This document shows, piece after piece, positions 36,700 through 46,979 of a stretch of DNA of 64,000 nucleotides. The position numbers and the translations under genes were made by a program. The first letter of the stretch is position 1. Each line of letters opens with the position of its first letter. The notes beneath the pieces were generated by a model. That model was not told the DNA's origin. It made no database searches and was given only the letters and a program-made list of their open reading frames with translations. The stretch comes from Agrostemma githago (taxonomy: Eukaryota > Streptophyta > Magnoliopsida > Caryophyllales > Caryophyllaceae), in contig OY288251.1 of assembly GCA_958450325.1 (NCBI GenBank), positions 13,782,001-13,846,000 on the forward strand, read 5' to 3'.

Positions 36700-37690
36700 C
36701 ACAAGAAATATTCTGACCTCGATGTTTAGGTGACCCTTGGTACTTAGACCTTTGCATATTGTCCTTAGACCATTGCCTGGAAGGGCCTTTCGTTCGGTGT
36801 TCCTTTTTTGTTCCATTGCACGATGCAATCCTCTTTGAAGTGGTCATACTTACCGCAAATCCAACAAGCACCCTTAGGTACTGAATTAGTATTACTGCAA
36901 ATTCAACAAGCACCCTTAGGTACTAAATTAGTATCATTGCTAACACTAGAATGTGACATCTTACCCTTATTCTTAGAAAAATCCTCACCACCCTCCACCG
37001 TATTGATGGATTATGGATCCATAATCATTTTACCCTTGGCCTTACTACCCTCTTGCGCCCTTAGATATTCCTCTATCCGCAAGTGGCTACCAAGTTGAAC
37101 AAGGCTCAACTCTTCCTTTTTATGGTTGAGCATATGTTGCAATCTCTCCATAAACAGGGCAATTTATCAATGATACTAAATTGATACCAATATAGACACA
37201 TCCATTTCGATCATATGTTGAGCAAAATGACCCAATATACGGAACAACTCGTTATATACTTATATTGATCCATTATCGGCCTAGAATCTACGTAGCATTT
37301 TATAGTTCATAAAATTACCATTAAAAACTTTTTACTAGAGGCATCCTTCGCCATATACTTAGATTCTAGTCGGTTCCACAAATCTGTGGCCAATTCAACA
37401 TTTTGATAAATATCAGATAGAGAATATGACATATGTAATTTAAACCATTTAGAATGTGTCATCGGCATATGTATGTAGTCATCATTCTCCTATTTGTGCC
37501 TCCTTCAAATTTCATCAATGGGACTATCCATTACTTTTTGTATCAATAAGGTAAGAACATATACCACCTTCAAAGTGGTAATTTAAAAAGAATGTGCATT
37601 TTCTTCTGCCATCAACGGAAATCAACACCCTCAAACTTGTCCAATTGAAAAATTGTCTTTGTCATCTGTTTCACGTTCGACATTGTAGAT
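36700..37690 (-). pseudogene. Ty1/copia gag remnant
   Basis: Read on the minus strand, it has pieces of a copia-type Gag in order. QLDKFEGVDFRWQKK lies near 37650-37600, ELATDLWNRLESKYMAKDA near 37400-37350, and the CCHC knuckle CWICGKYDHFKEDC is encoded at 36866-36825. Many stops and shifts interrupt it. A 36-bp segment after the knuckle is duplicated (about 36862-36925). No integrase, RT or LTRs were found nearby. Confidence 0.75.
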
Positions 37691-37974
37691 ATTATTCTTG
37701 GAGATTGTTGGAAAACACCAGGATACAACAATGTCGATATTACAATAATTAAAAATACTAAACTATTAAAAATTATAACAATTATAGACCAGTTAGAATG
37801 GATGGGATTGAAACATTTCATTCTTCTCTCCATCTTTGGACATGATCAAGTCATTAGGATTTAAGATTTTTATTTCTCAATTAATTCGATAACACTTGAG
37901 TTCTACTATTTCTAGGTAATCAAAACGACAATGTCCTGGAGTCACTCAAATTGTGCTTACAGTCACACATTTGA

Positions 37975-40130
37975 GTTGTGGGGGACTAGTACTCAGGTAC
38001 AGCTTGTACATAGACCTACTGTCAGGGCAGGAACAACTCTTACTCATAGACATGCTATGGATCTATTGAAGCCATACACTGATAGTGAGATTAAGAAATA
38101 CTTGTTTGATATACCTGGGGATAAGGCTCGGGCCAGATGGGTATTCAAGCTAATTTTATAAAGATGCTTGGCATGTGATTGGATATGATGTTCTAAGAGC
38201 TGTACATAACTTTTTCAGATTTGGAAAATTGTTAAAGAAAATCAATCATACTCATATTAACTTAATTCCTAAGGTTAATATACCTGAAACTGTAGCCCAA
38301 TTTAGACCAATAGCTTGTTGTAATACTATCTACAAATGTATTAAAAAAGGTTTTATGTCAAAGGCTTGGAAAGATATTACCACTTGTCATTAGTCAGAAT
38401 CAGAGTGGCTTTGTGCAAGGCAGGGAAATCGTGGAGAATATTCTCATTGCTCAGGATCTGGTTAGACTCTATGGGAGGAAAACCCGCTCTCCTCGGTGTC
38501 TTATGAAATTAGACCTTAAGAAGGCCTATGACTCTATAGAATGACCATTCTTAGAAGAAATGATGATTGCCATTGGTATACCTATTCTCTTTGTTACCTG
38601 GTTATGAAATGTGTTACCTCTCCTTCATATTCTCTTGTGGTGAATGGCTCTACCTTTGGTTTCTTCAAAGGGAAGAGGGAGATAAGGCATGGGGATCCAT
38701 TTTATCCCCTCTTTTTTGCAATATGTATGGAGTATTTGAGCAGAATATTGCTTAGAGTGCAGAGGTTGGATGGGTTTAAATATCATTCAATGTGTAAGCA
38801 ATTGCAACTTTCACATCTGTGCTTTGCTGATGACCTACTTTTGTTCTCTTATGGGAATATGGAAGTTGTCACTATGCTCATAAGGGCTTTCTTGACTTTC
38901 TCTGTGGCTTTTGGATTGCAGATGAACAAGGATAAATTAAACATCTATATGAATGGGGTTAAGAATGAGAAGGATATTCTGAAACTGACTGGGATAAGGA
39001 GGGGTCGGTGCCCTGCCTTTTAAATATTTAGGCATATCTATTTCATTTAAGATGATCAGTGTGCTAGATAGTGAAGTTCTGGTTGATAAAATTGTAGACA
39101 GAATAAGAAGTCGGGGCAATAAACATCTAACATATGGGGGCAGACTTACCTTAGTAAAGTCTGTTCTGCAAAATCTCCATACTTATTAGGCTAGGATATT
39201 CATTATACCCAAGACTGTGTTGAGGAAAGTTGACGATGTTTAATTTATAGGAAATTTTTGTGGAAGGGGAATGCCAACTACATTTCTACACGTCTCATTT
39301 CTTGGGACAGTTGTTGTGTAGGAAAGAAGCAAGGTGGATTGCGGATAAGTGCGTCTCTTAATTAGAATATTGCATCCTTGGCTAAATTTATCTGGTGGAT
39401 TGCTAATAAGAAAGATCACCTTTGGGTCAAGTGGATCAATAGTAATTTTTTAAAAGGACAAGACTGGAAACTGATGCAAGCTAAATCTCATTCTTCCTAG
39501 TCCTGGAAACGTATTTGCTCAATGAAAGATAAGATGATTGCTGGGTATATTGGTGACTGGTGGATCCATGTAGGTAACCAGTATTCAGTACAACAAGGGT
39601 ATCAATGGCTTCAGCCTGTCAGGAGTAATGTTGATTGGTCTAGCTAGTCTCATCTGGTATCGATGGGTGAGCTATAAACACTCTTTCATTGCTTGGATAG
39701 GAATGCATAATAGGTTGCAGACGCATAGTAGACTTCAGAAATTTGGGTTGACAGTAGATATTAACTGCAGCATTTGTGGGAATGGAGTGGAAGAGCAGGA
39801 TCATCTATTCTTTGAATGTCTGTACAGTAAAGCATGTTTGTAGGGTGTCTCAGAGTGGCTTCAGGTCAGCATTCCAGAAAGGGATACTTGGAACTGGTAG
39901 CTGCATACTTCATTCAAAGATAAGGAACACAAACGCTTAATAGGATGTGTTATTGTTTCATTGTTATATCATATATGGTATGCACGAAACAATGGCAAAC
40001 ATGATTCACTCTTGATGCCCGGGAAGGTGTGTCAGAATGTCAAGAAGGAAGTTGTTGTTAGATTGAAATTTCTGATCAATTGTAGGCAGTGGATGAAGAT
40101 AGGAGGCTTTCTTAATTAGTTTGGCCTTAC
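37975..40130 (+). pseudogene. LINE ORF2 reverse transcriptase, heavily broken
   Basis: Remnants of a non-LTR reverse transcriptase. INLIPKVNIPETVAQFRPIA lies near 38260, the FADD active site at 38823-38834, and NHRLQ-type connection sequence further on. The zf-RVT cluster CSICGNGVEEQDHLFFEC lies near 39770-39825. At least ten stops or shifts occur, for example near 38160, 38390, 38540, 39020, 39188 and 39843. It is more decayed than the first LINE. Confidence 0.87.
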
Positions 40131-40227
40131 TGGTAAGTTGATTAAGAGATAATCAGTTGTATGGTGACTAATGCTTTGTAATGTCTTGTTATTATCAATA
40201 TATCGCTTACCTTTCACCAAAAAAAAA
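37975..40227 (+). mobile_element. 5'-truncated L1-type LINE, second copy
   Basis: The ORF2 remnant lacks the endonuclease part, starts near the pre-RT linker (TQVQLVHRPTVRAGTTLTHR), and ends cgcttacctttcacc plus an A-run at 40219-40227. The tail resembles that of the first LINE (9494-11489), pointing to related families. Confidence 0.85.
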
Positions 40228-40427
40228 GCAATTACAAAAAAACTGAAAATAAATGTCACTTGGATATCTATGTAGAATTGTGAATGTAATCACTTTCCTC
40301 CAAGAATAATCAACCCTATAGTGTCCTGGGTTACACGATTTCCTTGTGAGATAAGATTACAAGAATCACACTCTAATTTTGACCCTTAGAATTTTGAGAG
40401 AACTTATTTTCTCAATAAAAAAAGATA

Positions 40428-40716
40428 TTCCCTCCGGTTTTTAATTTTCGCCCTATTCACTTTTGTAGAGAAATTAAGAAATTGTTAAACTATGTATAAA
40501 GTAAGAGATGTTGATGGATTTTTTGTGACTAAGCACAAGTGACTCATCAAAATTTAATGGGCAATGCTTAATTTAATGGCTAAATGGGTAAAATAGAAAA
40601 GCATAGAGACAAAATGGTAATATACCTAAGACAAATAAGGAAAGTAAAGAAATAGGGCAAAAATTAAAAACCTGCCAAATAAGGAATACAGGGCGAAAAT
40701 TTAAAAACGGAGGAAG
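40428..40716. mobile_element. Stowaway MITE, 289 bp
   Basis: ttccctccggtttttaattt plus tcgcccta on the left mirrors agggcgaaaatttaaaaacg plus gaggaag on the right, with TA on both sides (40426-40427 and 40717-40718). Confidence 0.85.
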
Positions 40717-40718
40717 TA

Positions 40719-41311
40719 TTAAGATAGAGTTCTTTTTTTGTTTTATCTCCTTAATACCGTAAGAATTGATCAAGCATAAAGCAATTTGAGTGTAAATCCT
40801 TTCCTATGTAATGCACGATAATTAAAAGTAATAAGAAACTGAACTATTCTCAGCTTAACATAAGAAGCTGTTTTTTTATAGATAAGAATGACCAACATCA
40901 CAACAACCGCATGAATAGCACACACCCGATTGCTCGGGTTGTGTACCCCGATCAGGGTTGATATGTGGGACACATGAATTAACGAAAACTGACAAACACA
41001 TTCACTTGATCATTCATACAACCCGCGATCTCAGTTTAGGCTTACACAATCATGCACTTTAATTCGCACTCCCGACTCGTCATATAGCAAAATCGAGTTT
41101 ACCTTTCTTAGTAACTAGACCCTAACTACACTAAATGAAATGATGATTTACTCAAATTACCAACATTTATCAGAGACAACCGAAGTTCTAAAGTAGGATT
41201 TAAGGGAGAGCTCTGGTGACTCTAGGGCGATTCCCATCCTCTCCTGCCATGTCATGCAACTCAACAGCCAAAACACGTAACAAGGGATTATATAGCTCGC
41301 ATCAATCCATG
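40719..41311. other. Intergenic, no recognised feature
   Basis: AT-rich DNA with only short frames. The part from about 41160 may be the 5' portion of the LINE ORF1 remnant that follows. Confidence 0.45.
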
Positions 41312-42312
41312 GCATCACCTCAGAATGATCACAGCACACCACAAAAAGGACAAGATGTTGAAGAAATTGTACGTATTGAGGTCGTGCACTAGGTTGATGG
41401 TATATAACTTTGATGAGAGGTTATCTGACGAGAAATCTAGGAATAATGGCATTTGGATCACTCAGAGGGGACGTAAGAAATCTTTCCCCAAGGATAGTTC
41501 AGATGCGGAGGAGGAATTATTGTAGTTCATAGATGAGCACACCCAGGATGAAGTTGCTTACTGGCCTGGTCTTCTACATTGTACTACTATGTCCTTAGCT
41601 TGGTGAAAACCCATCTTTGGAGGTGCTTAAGGGATATGTGCAACGTATAAGGGGAAGCATGACATTTACAAGGTATCCATCTACCCTAATTGGATCTTTC
41701 TAGTACGCTTTAAGAATACAAAAGATAGAGATGTAATATTGCATGCAGGTTATCACATGTTTAAAAACAAGCCATTGATTGTTAAGCCGTGGCAGCAAGA
41801 CATCAAATTTATGAAGGAAGATATCAAGAAAGTCCCCTCATGGCTGCGATTTCATGATCCGCCTCTTCAATATTGGGGACATTGTCTACCACGTATTGCA
41901 AGACTTGTAGGGCAATACATCAAGGTAGATCAGGCAGCTGAGGAAAAGACAAGGCTAGGTTATGCTAGGGTCATGTTAGAACTTATAGTTGGGCAAAAAT
42001 TAAAGGATACTATGCAATTAAGAATACACTAGTCATGTTATCACCATCAAGGTGGAATATGAAAAAAAGACTATTCTTTGCACCAAATGCAAGGGTATGA
42101 GACATGAAATGCAACAATGCAGGAAAGGAAAGGAGAAGCCTACGGCTAATCCTCCTATTCAGAACAAACTGTGGAAGAGTCGTAAGTGTCATCTTGATCG
42201 TTTATGTTTTGATTTCTATCAATAATGGCATTGTATGTTTATGTGCGACGAATCGTAAGCAAAAAACAAATCAAGCATTGTTGAGGCGTATAATGGAAAA
42301 GAAATGAGATTG
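41312..42312 (+). pseudogene. LINE ORF1 remnant (DUF4283-type)
   Basis: The best-kept part (41690-42032) contains IFLVRFKNTKDRDVILHAGY, KNKPLIVKPWQQD, VPSWLRFHDPPLQYWGHCLP and LGYARVMLEL. These are hallmarks of the DUF4283 region found in ORF1 of plant L1 LINEs. A decayed CCHC region follows (tgcaccaaatgcaagggt). Several stops and shifts are present. E1 was inserted at or just beyond its right end (target duplication at 42313-42317). It is not contiguous with the ORF2 remnant to its left, so it is a separate insertion. Confidence 0.75.
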
Positions 42313-43111
42313 CATATTGTGGACATGACATAGGTCCACCCTGACGCGGCCACGCGCGGGTTTGGGGAGGCGAATGAATCTCCATATGAGATGGGTCGAA
42401 TTGAAATTTAAATCGAAGTGGAGTCGCCACCGAACTTTGTGGGAGTTCGGGCCCGTTCGAACCCACTCTATATCTTAGTGGGCCGTGTACAACATACGGC
42501 CCATTCCGATCTTAGAGTTTATTGGGGTCGTCTCTTTGCATTTGATACCGATACCGACATTATCGGATACCGTGTATTGAATGACTTTCGTGCGCCAACG
42601 GTTTCGGGCATCCGGAAACCGAGGTTCTGAGTAAGGAGTGAGGGTACGTGTTGGGAAGTTCACAAAGAACACCCAACCCCGCCCGCACATTAGCGGCCTC
42701 TACTAAGATATCGTTTGACTCTCTAATACGCGCGTTAGTAGAACGGTAAAAAAAGATATGCAAACAATGTTTTGCCTAAACGTGCGAGAATTGAATGGGT
42801 TGCTAAGTCGATTTAATGCATCTAAATTTAACGTCAAAGTTTTATTTAGCATGCGGGTTAATTTTAGTACAATAAAATGAATAACAGAAATAAATCGACA
42901 AAAAGGGAAACCAACATGTTAGTAACGGTATAACGATGATTACGGTTTGTGAACAATGTAAGGATGCTACGGAATGATGTAAGGAAATATGATGAATGAG
43001 TTTTGAAAAAGTGATAAATCACGTGATAGACTTGACACGTGTTGACCGAAGTCATAAAAATATTTTATCAAGACTCGAAGGACGTTACAGGACTCACGGT
43101 TTTGACGTGAT

Positions 43112-43325
43112 AAGGCCACTCGATCGAGTCAATGAAGGACTCGACCGAGTGGTCCTCGGGAAAAGGGGTCTGTCCAGTTTTCTAGATGCCACTCGATCGA
43201 GTTATTGAAGAACTCGACCGAGTCACTGTGAGACTCGGCCGAGTGGTGGTCTAAAAAACCTTTCTACCTCGTTTTTGGGATGTCATTCGATTGAGTGGCC
43301 TATGGCACTCGGTCGAGTGACACCT
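43112..43325. repeat. Hairpin-forming 'cactcgatcgagtg' array in LTR-A
   Basis: ccactcgatcgagtc (43116-43130) and gactcgaccgagtgg (43138-43152) pair across a 7-base loop, aatgaag. A second pair (43191-43203 and 43211-43223) uses the loop attgaag. Further half-sites follow to 43325. LTR-B has the same array (about 57748-57980) with one extra unit. Confidence 0.88.
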
Positions 43326-44612
43326 GTACGAACTAGAGTTTGTTTCGGTTTTACTTTTGAGAATTGATTTTGTGTTTAAAAATCGTCGATTCGTTAGGTC
43401 GCATAGAAACATAATGAGGTTTATACTCGACCCGAATCGATACTCGCCATATTCTATACTCGATTATGATGTCGATATGGAATATTAGAGTGTGCTTTAA
43501 AAAAGGAAGTTTGAAGAATAATTGCTTAATTGAATTAAGACGAAATAATTGATTTGATGTCACAGTTTTCAGGGATCCACGCGACCCGCGCGAGGAGGGC
43601 GCGACTCGCGCCACCACGCGACTCGCACAAGACACGTGTGACTCGCGTGGCAGACTGTTCACGGTCCCAATTTCGTGTTACTCGTTATACCCGGTGCTTG
43701 GTTATAGGACCAATATCGAATACTTAGAGTGATTTTTGAAAATATGATTTTGTAAGTCGACCTAAATCGGACCAACACGATATGAGTGATCTCCGCGTTT
43801 ATAGCGTCGTATTAATTCGATTGAATTAGGTGACAACTACTTTAGCATCAACGAACATCATGTTAGTTGGATTGATTGACTAGACTATTTAAATTCGACA
43901 TCCAACTATTGAGTTGGTATCGAATCTAATAGGACGCTTAGTATTTACTTTAATTAAAACCTTGATCCCCTCCGCATCCCGGCATCACAAAAAATCCTTA
44001 CGGATTGTGTGATATCGGATCCGCATTAACGGGTTCCGATCCTAATTAAAAAGTGTTCTTTTTTTTTGTTAAAAATAGTTTTCCTTCGAAATAGTTTTGA
44101 AATCGATGGAGATGCGGTGATGACGATTATGATAACGACGCGACAAGAATAAAAAAATGATTTTTGTTGAAGTTAACTCGCTTCAACAATCAAGCGTTCG
44201 GGGTGTCGAGATAAGCGACCGACAACATCAGGTGAAGCACCCTTGTATATTCGGATTTCCTTATCCCGTCATCACTCCCGCTCGACACGAATTAGCGAGT
44301 ATTTTAATGTCTTATACTAGAGATTATTATCGATATTACAGATGCGACGATAGAATAAGAAAAAATGAAAAAAGATAACGATAACGAGATGGATGACGCG
44401 AGAAAGAAGAGAAGGGAAAAGAATGGGATTTTGCATCCTCAACCTACATGTTATTGTCTCGGATAGGACTCGCTTGATTATGGCTTAGGCACGAGAGTTC
44501 GAGGTTTACGTAGATTAAGTTCTGGTGGTTTCGGGTTTGCCTCCTAAGTACTAGGGTTAGGGTTTGAGTGTATAGGATTAGGGTTGATTAGGGTTGAATA
44601 GGGTGAAAAAAC

Positions 44613-45749
44613 ACTACAAGAGAATTGCAATTCAGCTACTAATTTAGCCACTGCCTAAAATTCAATCTCTAAATATATAAATTAGCTACTACTTTTGAGA
44701 CATAAATATATTTAGTCTCAATTTTAGAGATCAAAATATAGTGGCAGCTAATTACGCGCTATTACAGAGACTAAATAAAGTCAATAGCAAATTTGGTATC
44801 TAATTTAAGTTTTTAGATACGGAAAAACGTCAGTAGCTAAAGTCGTCTCTATATATATCGACATAAAATTGCGAATAATGTATTTAGTTTTTATATAGGA
44901 GACCAAAGTAAATTCGTAAATAAGTGTAGTAGTTATTATAGAAACGAAACCCAGTGGGTAGCAATTTTAGTGTCTAATTTAAATTCTTATCTACGGAAAT
45001 AAATTGGTAGCTAAATTTAGTTCTCGGTTGTTACTATCATGTATTTTTTATATTTCTTATGATATAATATATGTATATTATTATTGAAGTATTACAAAAA
45101 TATCTTACAATCCACATTTTAATGATTAATTTTACCTTTAAGTATACATTCATTGCCCAAATAAACATAAATCTTCAAGTGGCCCAATGGTTTGAATGTT
45201 GGTCAAGTGTTGGAAGGTTACGGGTTCGATTCCTCTTGCGAACATAAATCGTTAGTTTCTATACAAGAGGCGATGGTGTGGTCATGTGGACTCAGATGTG
45301 TGGTTTAGTGAGCTAGCAACGTAGCTCTATGTGTTGTGGTCGATATTCAGTGTGGTATGGTGGGCTCACTAGGGTGATGGGGTAGGGGTATGACTTGTAT
45401 TCCTTATTTTTTTTCGTGGCCATTTTAGATACCAGAAAATTGCGTCGCTAATTTTGCTACAACTGAATCGGTCTCTAAGTTCATCCCTAAATTAGCTACT
45501 ATACAATTTGCGGTCGCTAATGTAGCTACTCGGATTTTTGTCTCTATTATTGTGTCAAAATTTGCTACCACACTTTCGTCGCTAAATTGGTAGCTAATTT
45601 TGGTCACTAATTCAGTAGCTAAATTAGCGACAAGGCGTTTAGCTACTAATGAAATTTAGTCACAAATTCGGTCTCTAAGCTAATTAGCTACCAATATTGA
45701 AGATTTGCTACCAAAACTTCCGACTCCAAAGTGAGTTTATCTTGTAGTG
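44613..45749. mobile_element. Non-autonomous CACTA (En/Spm) element in LTR-A
   Basis: The ends cactacaag and cttgtagtg are perfect inverted copies, flanked by aaa on both sides (44610-44612 and 45750-45752). LTR-B has the empty site (gggtgaaaaaaagatgtgtc at about 58587). Subterminal regions are full of tagctac / gtagcta words in both directions, as expected for CACTA transposase-binding repeats. A 3-bp duplication fits the superfamily. No transposase. Confidence 0.95.
45176..45413 (+). mobile_element. tRNA-derived SINE-like segment inside the CACTA element
   Basis: A box A-like tggcccaatgg (45180-45190) and a near-perfect box B ggttcgattcc (45223-45233) are spaced as in tRNA-derived polymerase III promoters. 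A ~180-bp unrelated body and a T-run at about 45407-45414 follow. This segment is GC-richer than the CACTA sequence around it. No clear target duplication was found, so it may instead be part of the CACTA family. Confidence 0.5.
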
Positions 45750-45780
45750 AAAGATGTGTCAAAGTTCATACAAAGGGGAG

Positions 45781-45788
45781 TATATATA
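45781..45788 (-). promoter_or_regulatory. LTR-A TATA box
   Basis: On the minus strand the LTR reads cctatatatactcccctttg. The equivalent LTR-B site is at 58626-58633, where it would drive E1 itself. Confidence 0.5.
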
Positions 45789-46306
45789 GGCAAGGCTCAC
45801 ATACCCTGTCTAGGGTTACTCGACCGAGTAGCCCCCTGACTCGGTCGAGTGGCCCAGGTGACCGCAGTCGGGCCTGTTACAGAGCCCACTCGATTGAGTG
45901 GGCTGACACTCGATCGAGTGGGTCAGCCGCAGTGGACGGGTTCAGTTTTTTGGACTGTGGTTTGGATATTTTGTGGGTTTTGTATTTGGACTGGACTCAT
46001 GACATTTGAATGGCTGTTTTTTTGTGTCTCGGAAACGGCTCTGACCGGGGTTTGACCCAATCGCTAAAAATCGGTTTTATTTCCGGTGTCGGTTTTGACC
46101 CAAATTAGGCTCATTTTATTGGAAACGACCCACTGGGCCTGAAATTGAGGTTTCGTGAGATTTGTACTCCGTAAAAAGCCCAAGCCAGCAACCAATGGTT
46201 TTGAGCCCATATCCGAGCGCGTAGAAACATGTTTGCGTCCGATCATCATTGGGTGTTTTTTGGAAACTGCCATAGACACCTGGCGGTCAAAAGGTGGGTG
46301 TCTACA

Positions 46307-46320
46307 GAGCCCCCACTCTG
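46307..46320 (-). promoter_or_regulatory. Polypurine tract of E1
   Basis: On the minus strand cagagtgggggctc directly precedes the 3' LTR (tgtagac). The same arrangement is seen at LTR-C (8421-8434). Confidence 0.75.
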
Positions 46321-46881
46321 ACTGAGGCTTGGAGAAGGCGAAAGTTAGAGTTGCTACCAGGCCGATCGAGGATTAAGACCCGGCAGACTTCTGATCGGGC
46401 CGTTTATAGTCCATTAGACTTGCGTGAAGGGCTCGCCAACCATAGGCTAGAAGTCATACCTGAGCTGCTGATGATAACTCTGTGGGGAAATTTGACTTGT
46501 CGTGTAAGTCCTGGGTGTGCCTATATATGGGCCCATACCGTAAAAAAATGTCGCCTTGGGCTTTCTGCTGGGGAGTTATATGAGTTATGCGGGCTTGCTT
46601 ATGAAGCCTTGAGTCGTACCTGTAGCAGTTACATAAATTTTGCATGCAACACGTAGGTGAAAATATGACTCGTGCTGGGGAAAAGAAATTTGAATTTTTG
46701 TGGTTCTTGGAATTTTTGAAATTTTGAAAATTTGAAAAATTTGAAAAATTAGGACTGCTCGGGATGACTAATTCCCAGGCTAAGATTGGGGAGTCTGTGA
46801 CTAGGCCGGTATGTTGATCCCATTAGAATTAGGAAACTCTTGTGTGAGGAAGATATGGAAAGAGGGTTGTGGGGTTAATGC

Positions 46882-46889
46882 TATAAATA
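46882..46889 (+). promoter_or_regulatory. TATA box of the E1 antisense gene
   Basis: ctataaatacccctccc sits about 90 bp before the ATG at 46980. It is followed by a C/T/A-rich leader (ttcttcacaacttctcacaa) typical of a plant 5' untranslated region. It lies outside the LTR, on the strand opposite to gag-pol. Confidence 0.65.
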
Positions 46890-46979
46890 CCCCTCCCTTG
46901 TCTCAAGTTTCTTCACAACTTCTCACAATTCTCTTCTCCTAAAAAAGAAAGCTCTTCATTCCGTTCAAGAATTTTAGTC

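Larger units (their letters stand above)
42318..46306 (-). mobile_element. LTR-A: 3' LTR of E1
   Basis: 3989 bp, of which 1137 bp is a nested CACTA element and 665 bp (43386-44050) is absent from LTR-B. The shared parts are about 99% identical to LTR-B by eye (roughly 7 differences in the first 800 bp). No protein is encoded. Confidence 0.92.

Noticed and set aside
42418..42630. Conserved 70-residue frame repeated at 57052-57264
   Set aside because: Conservation reflects the two LTRs of one recent element; the frame has no motif and is absent from related LTRs.
45180..45233. Functional tRNA gene
   Set aside because: Box A and box B are present, but the arms do not form a cloverleaf; SINE-like at best.
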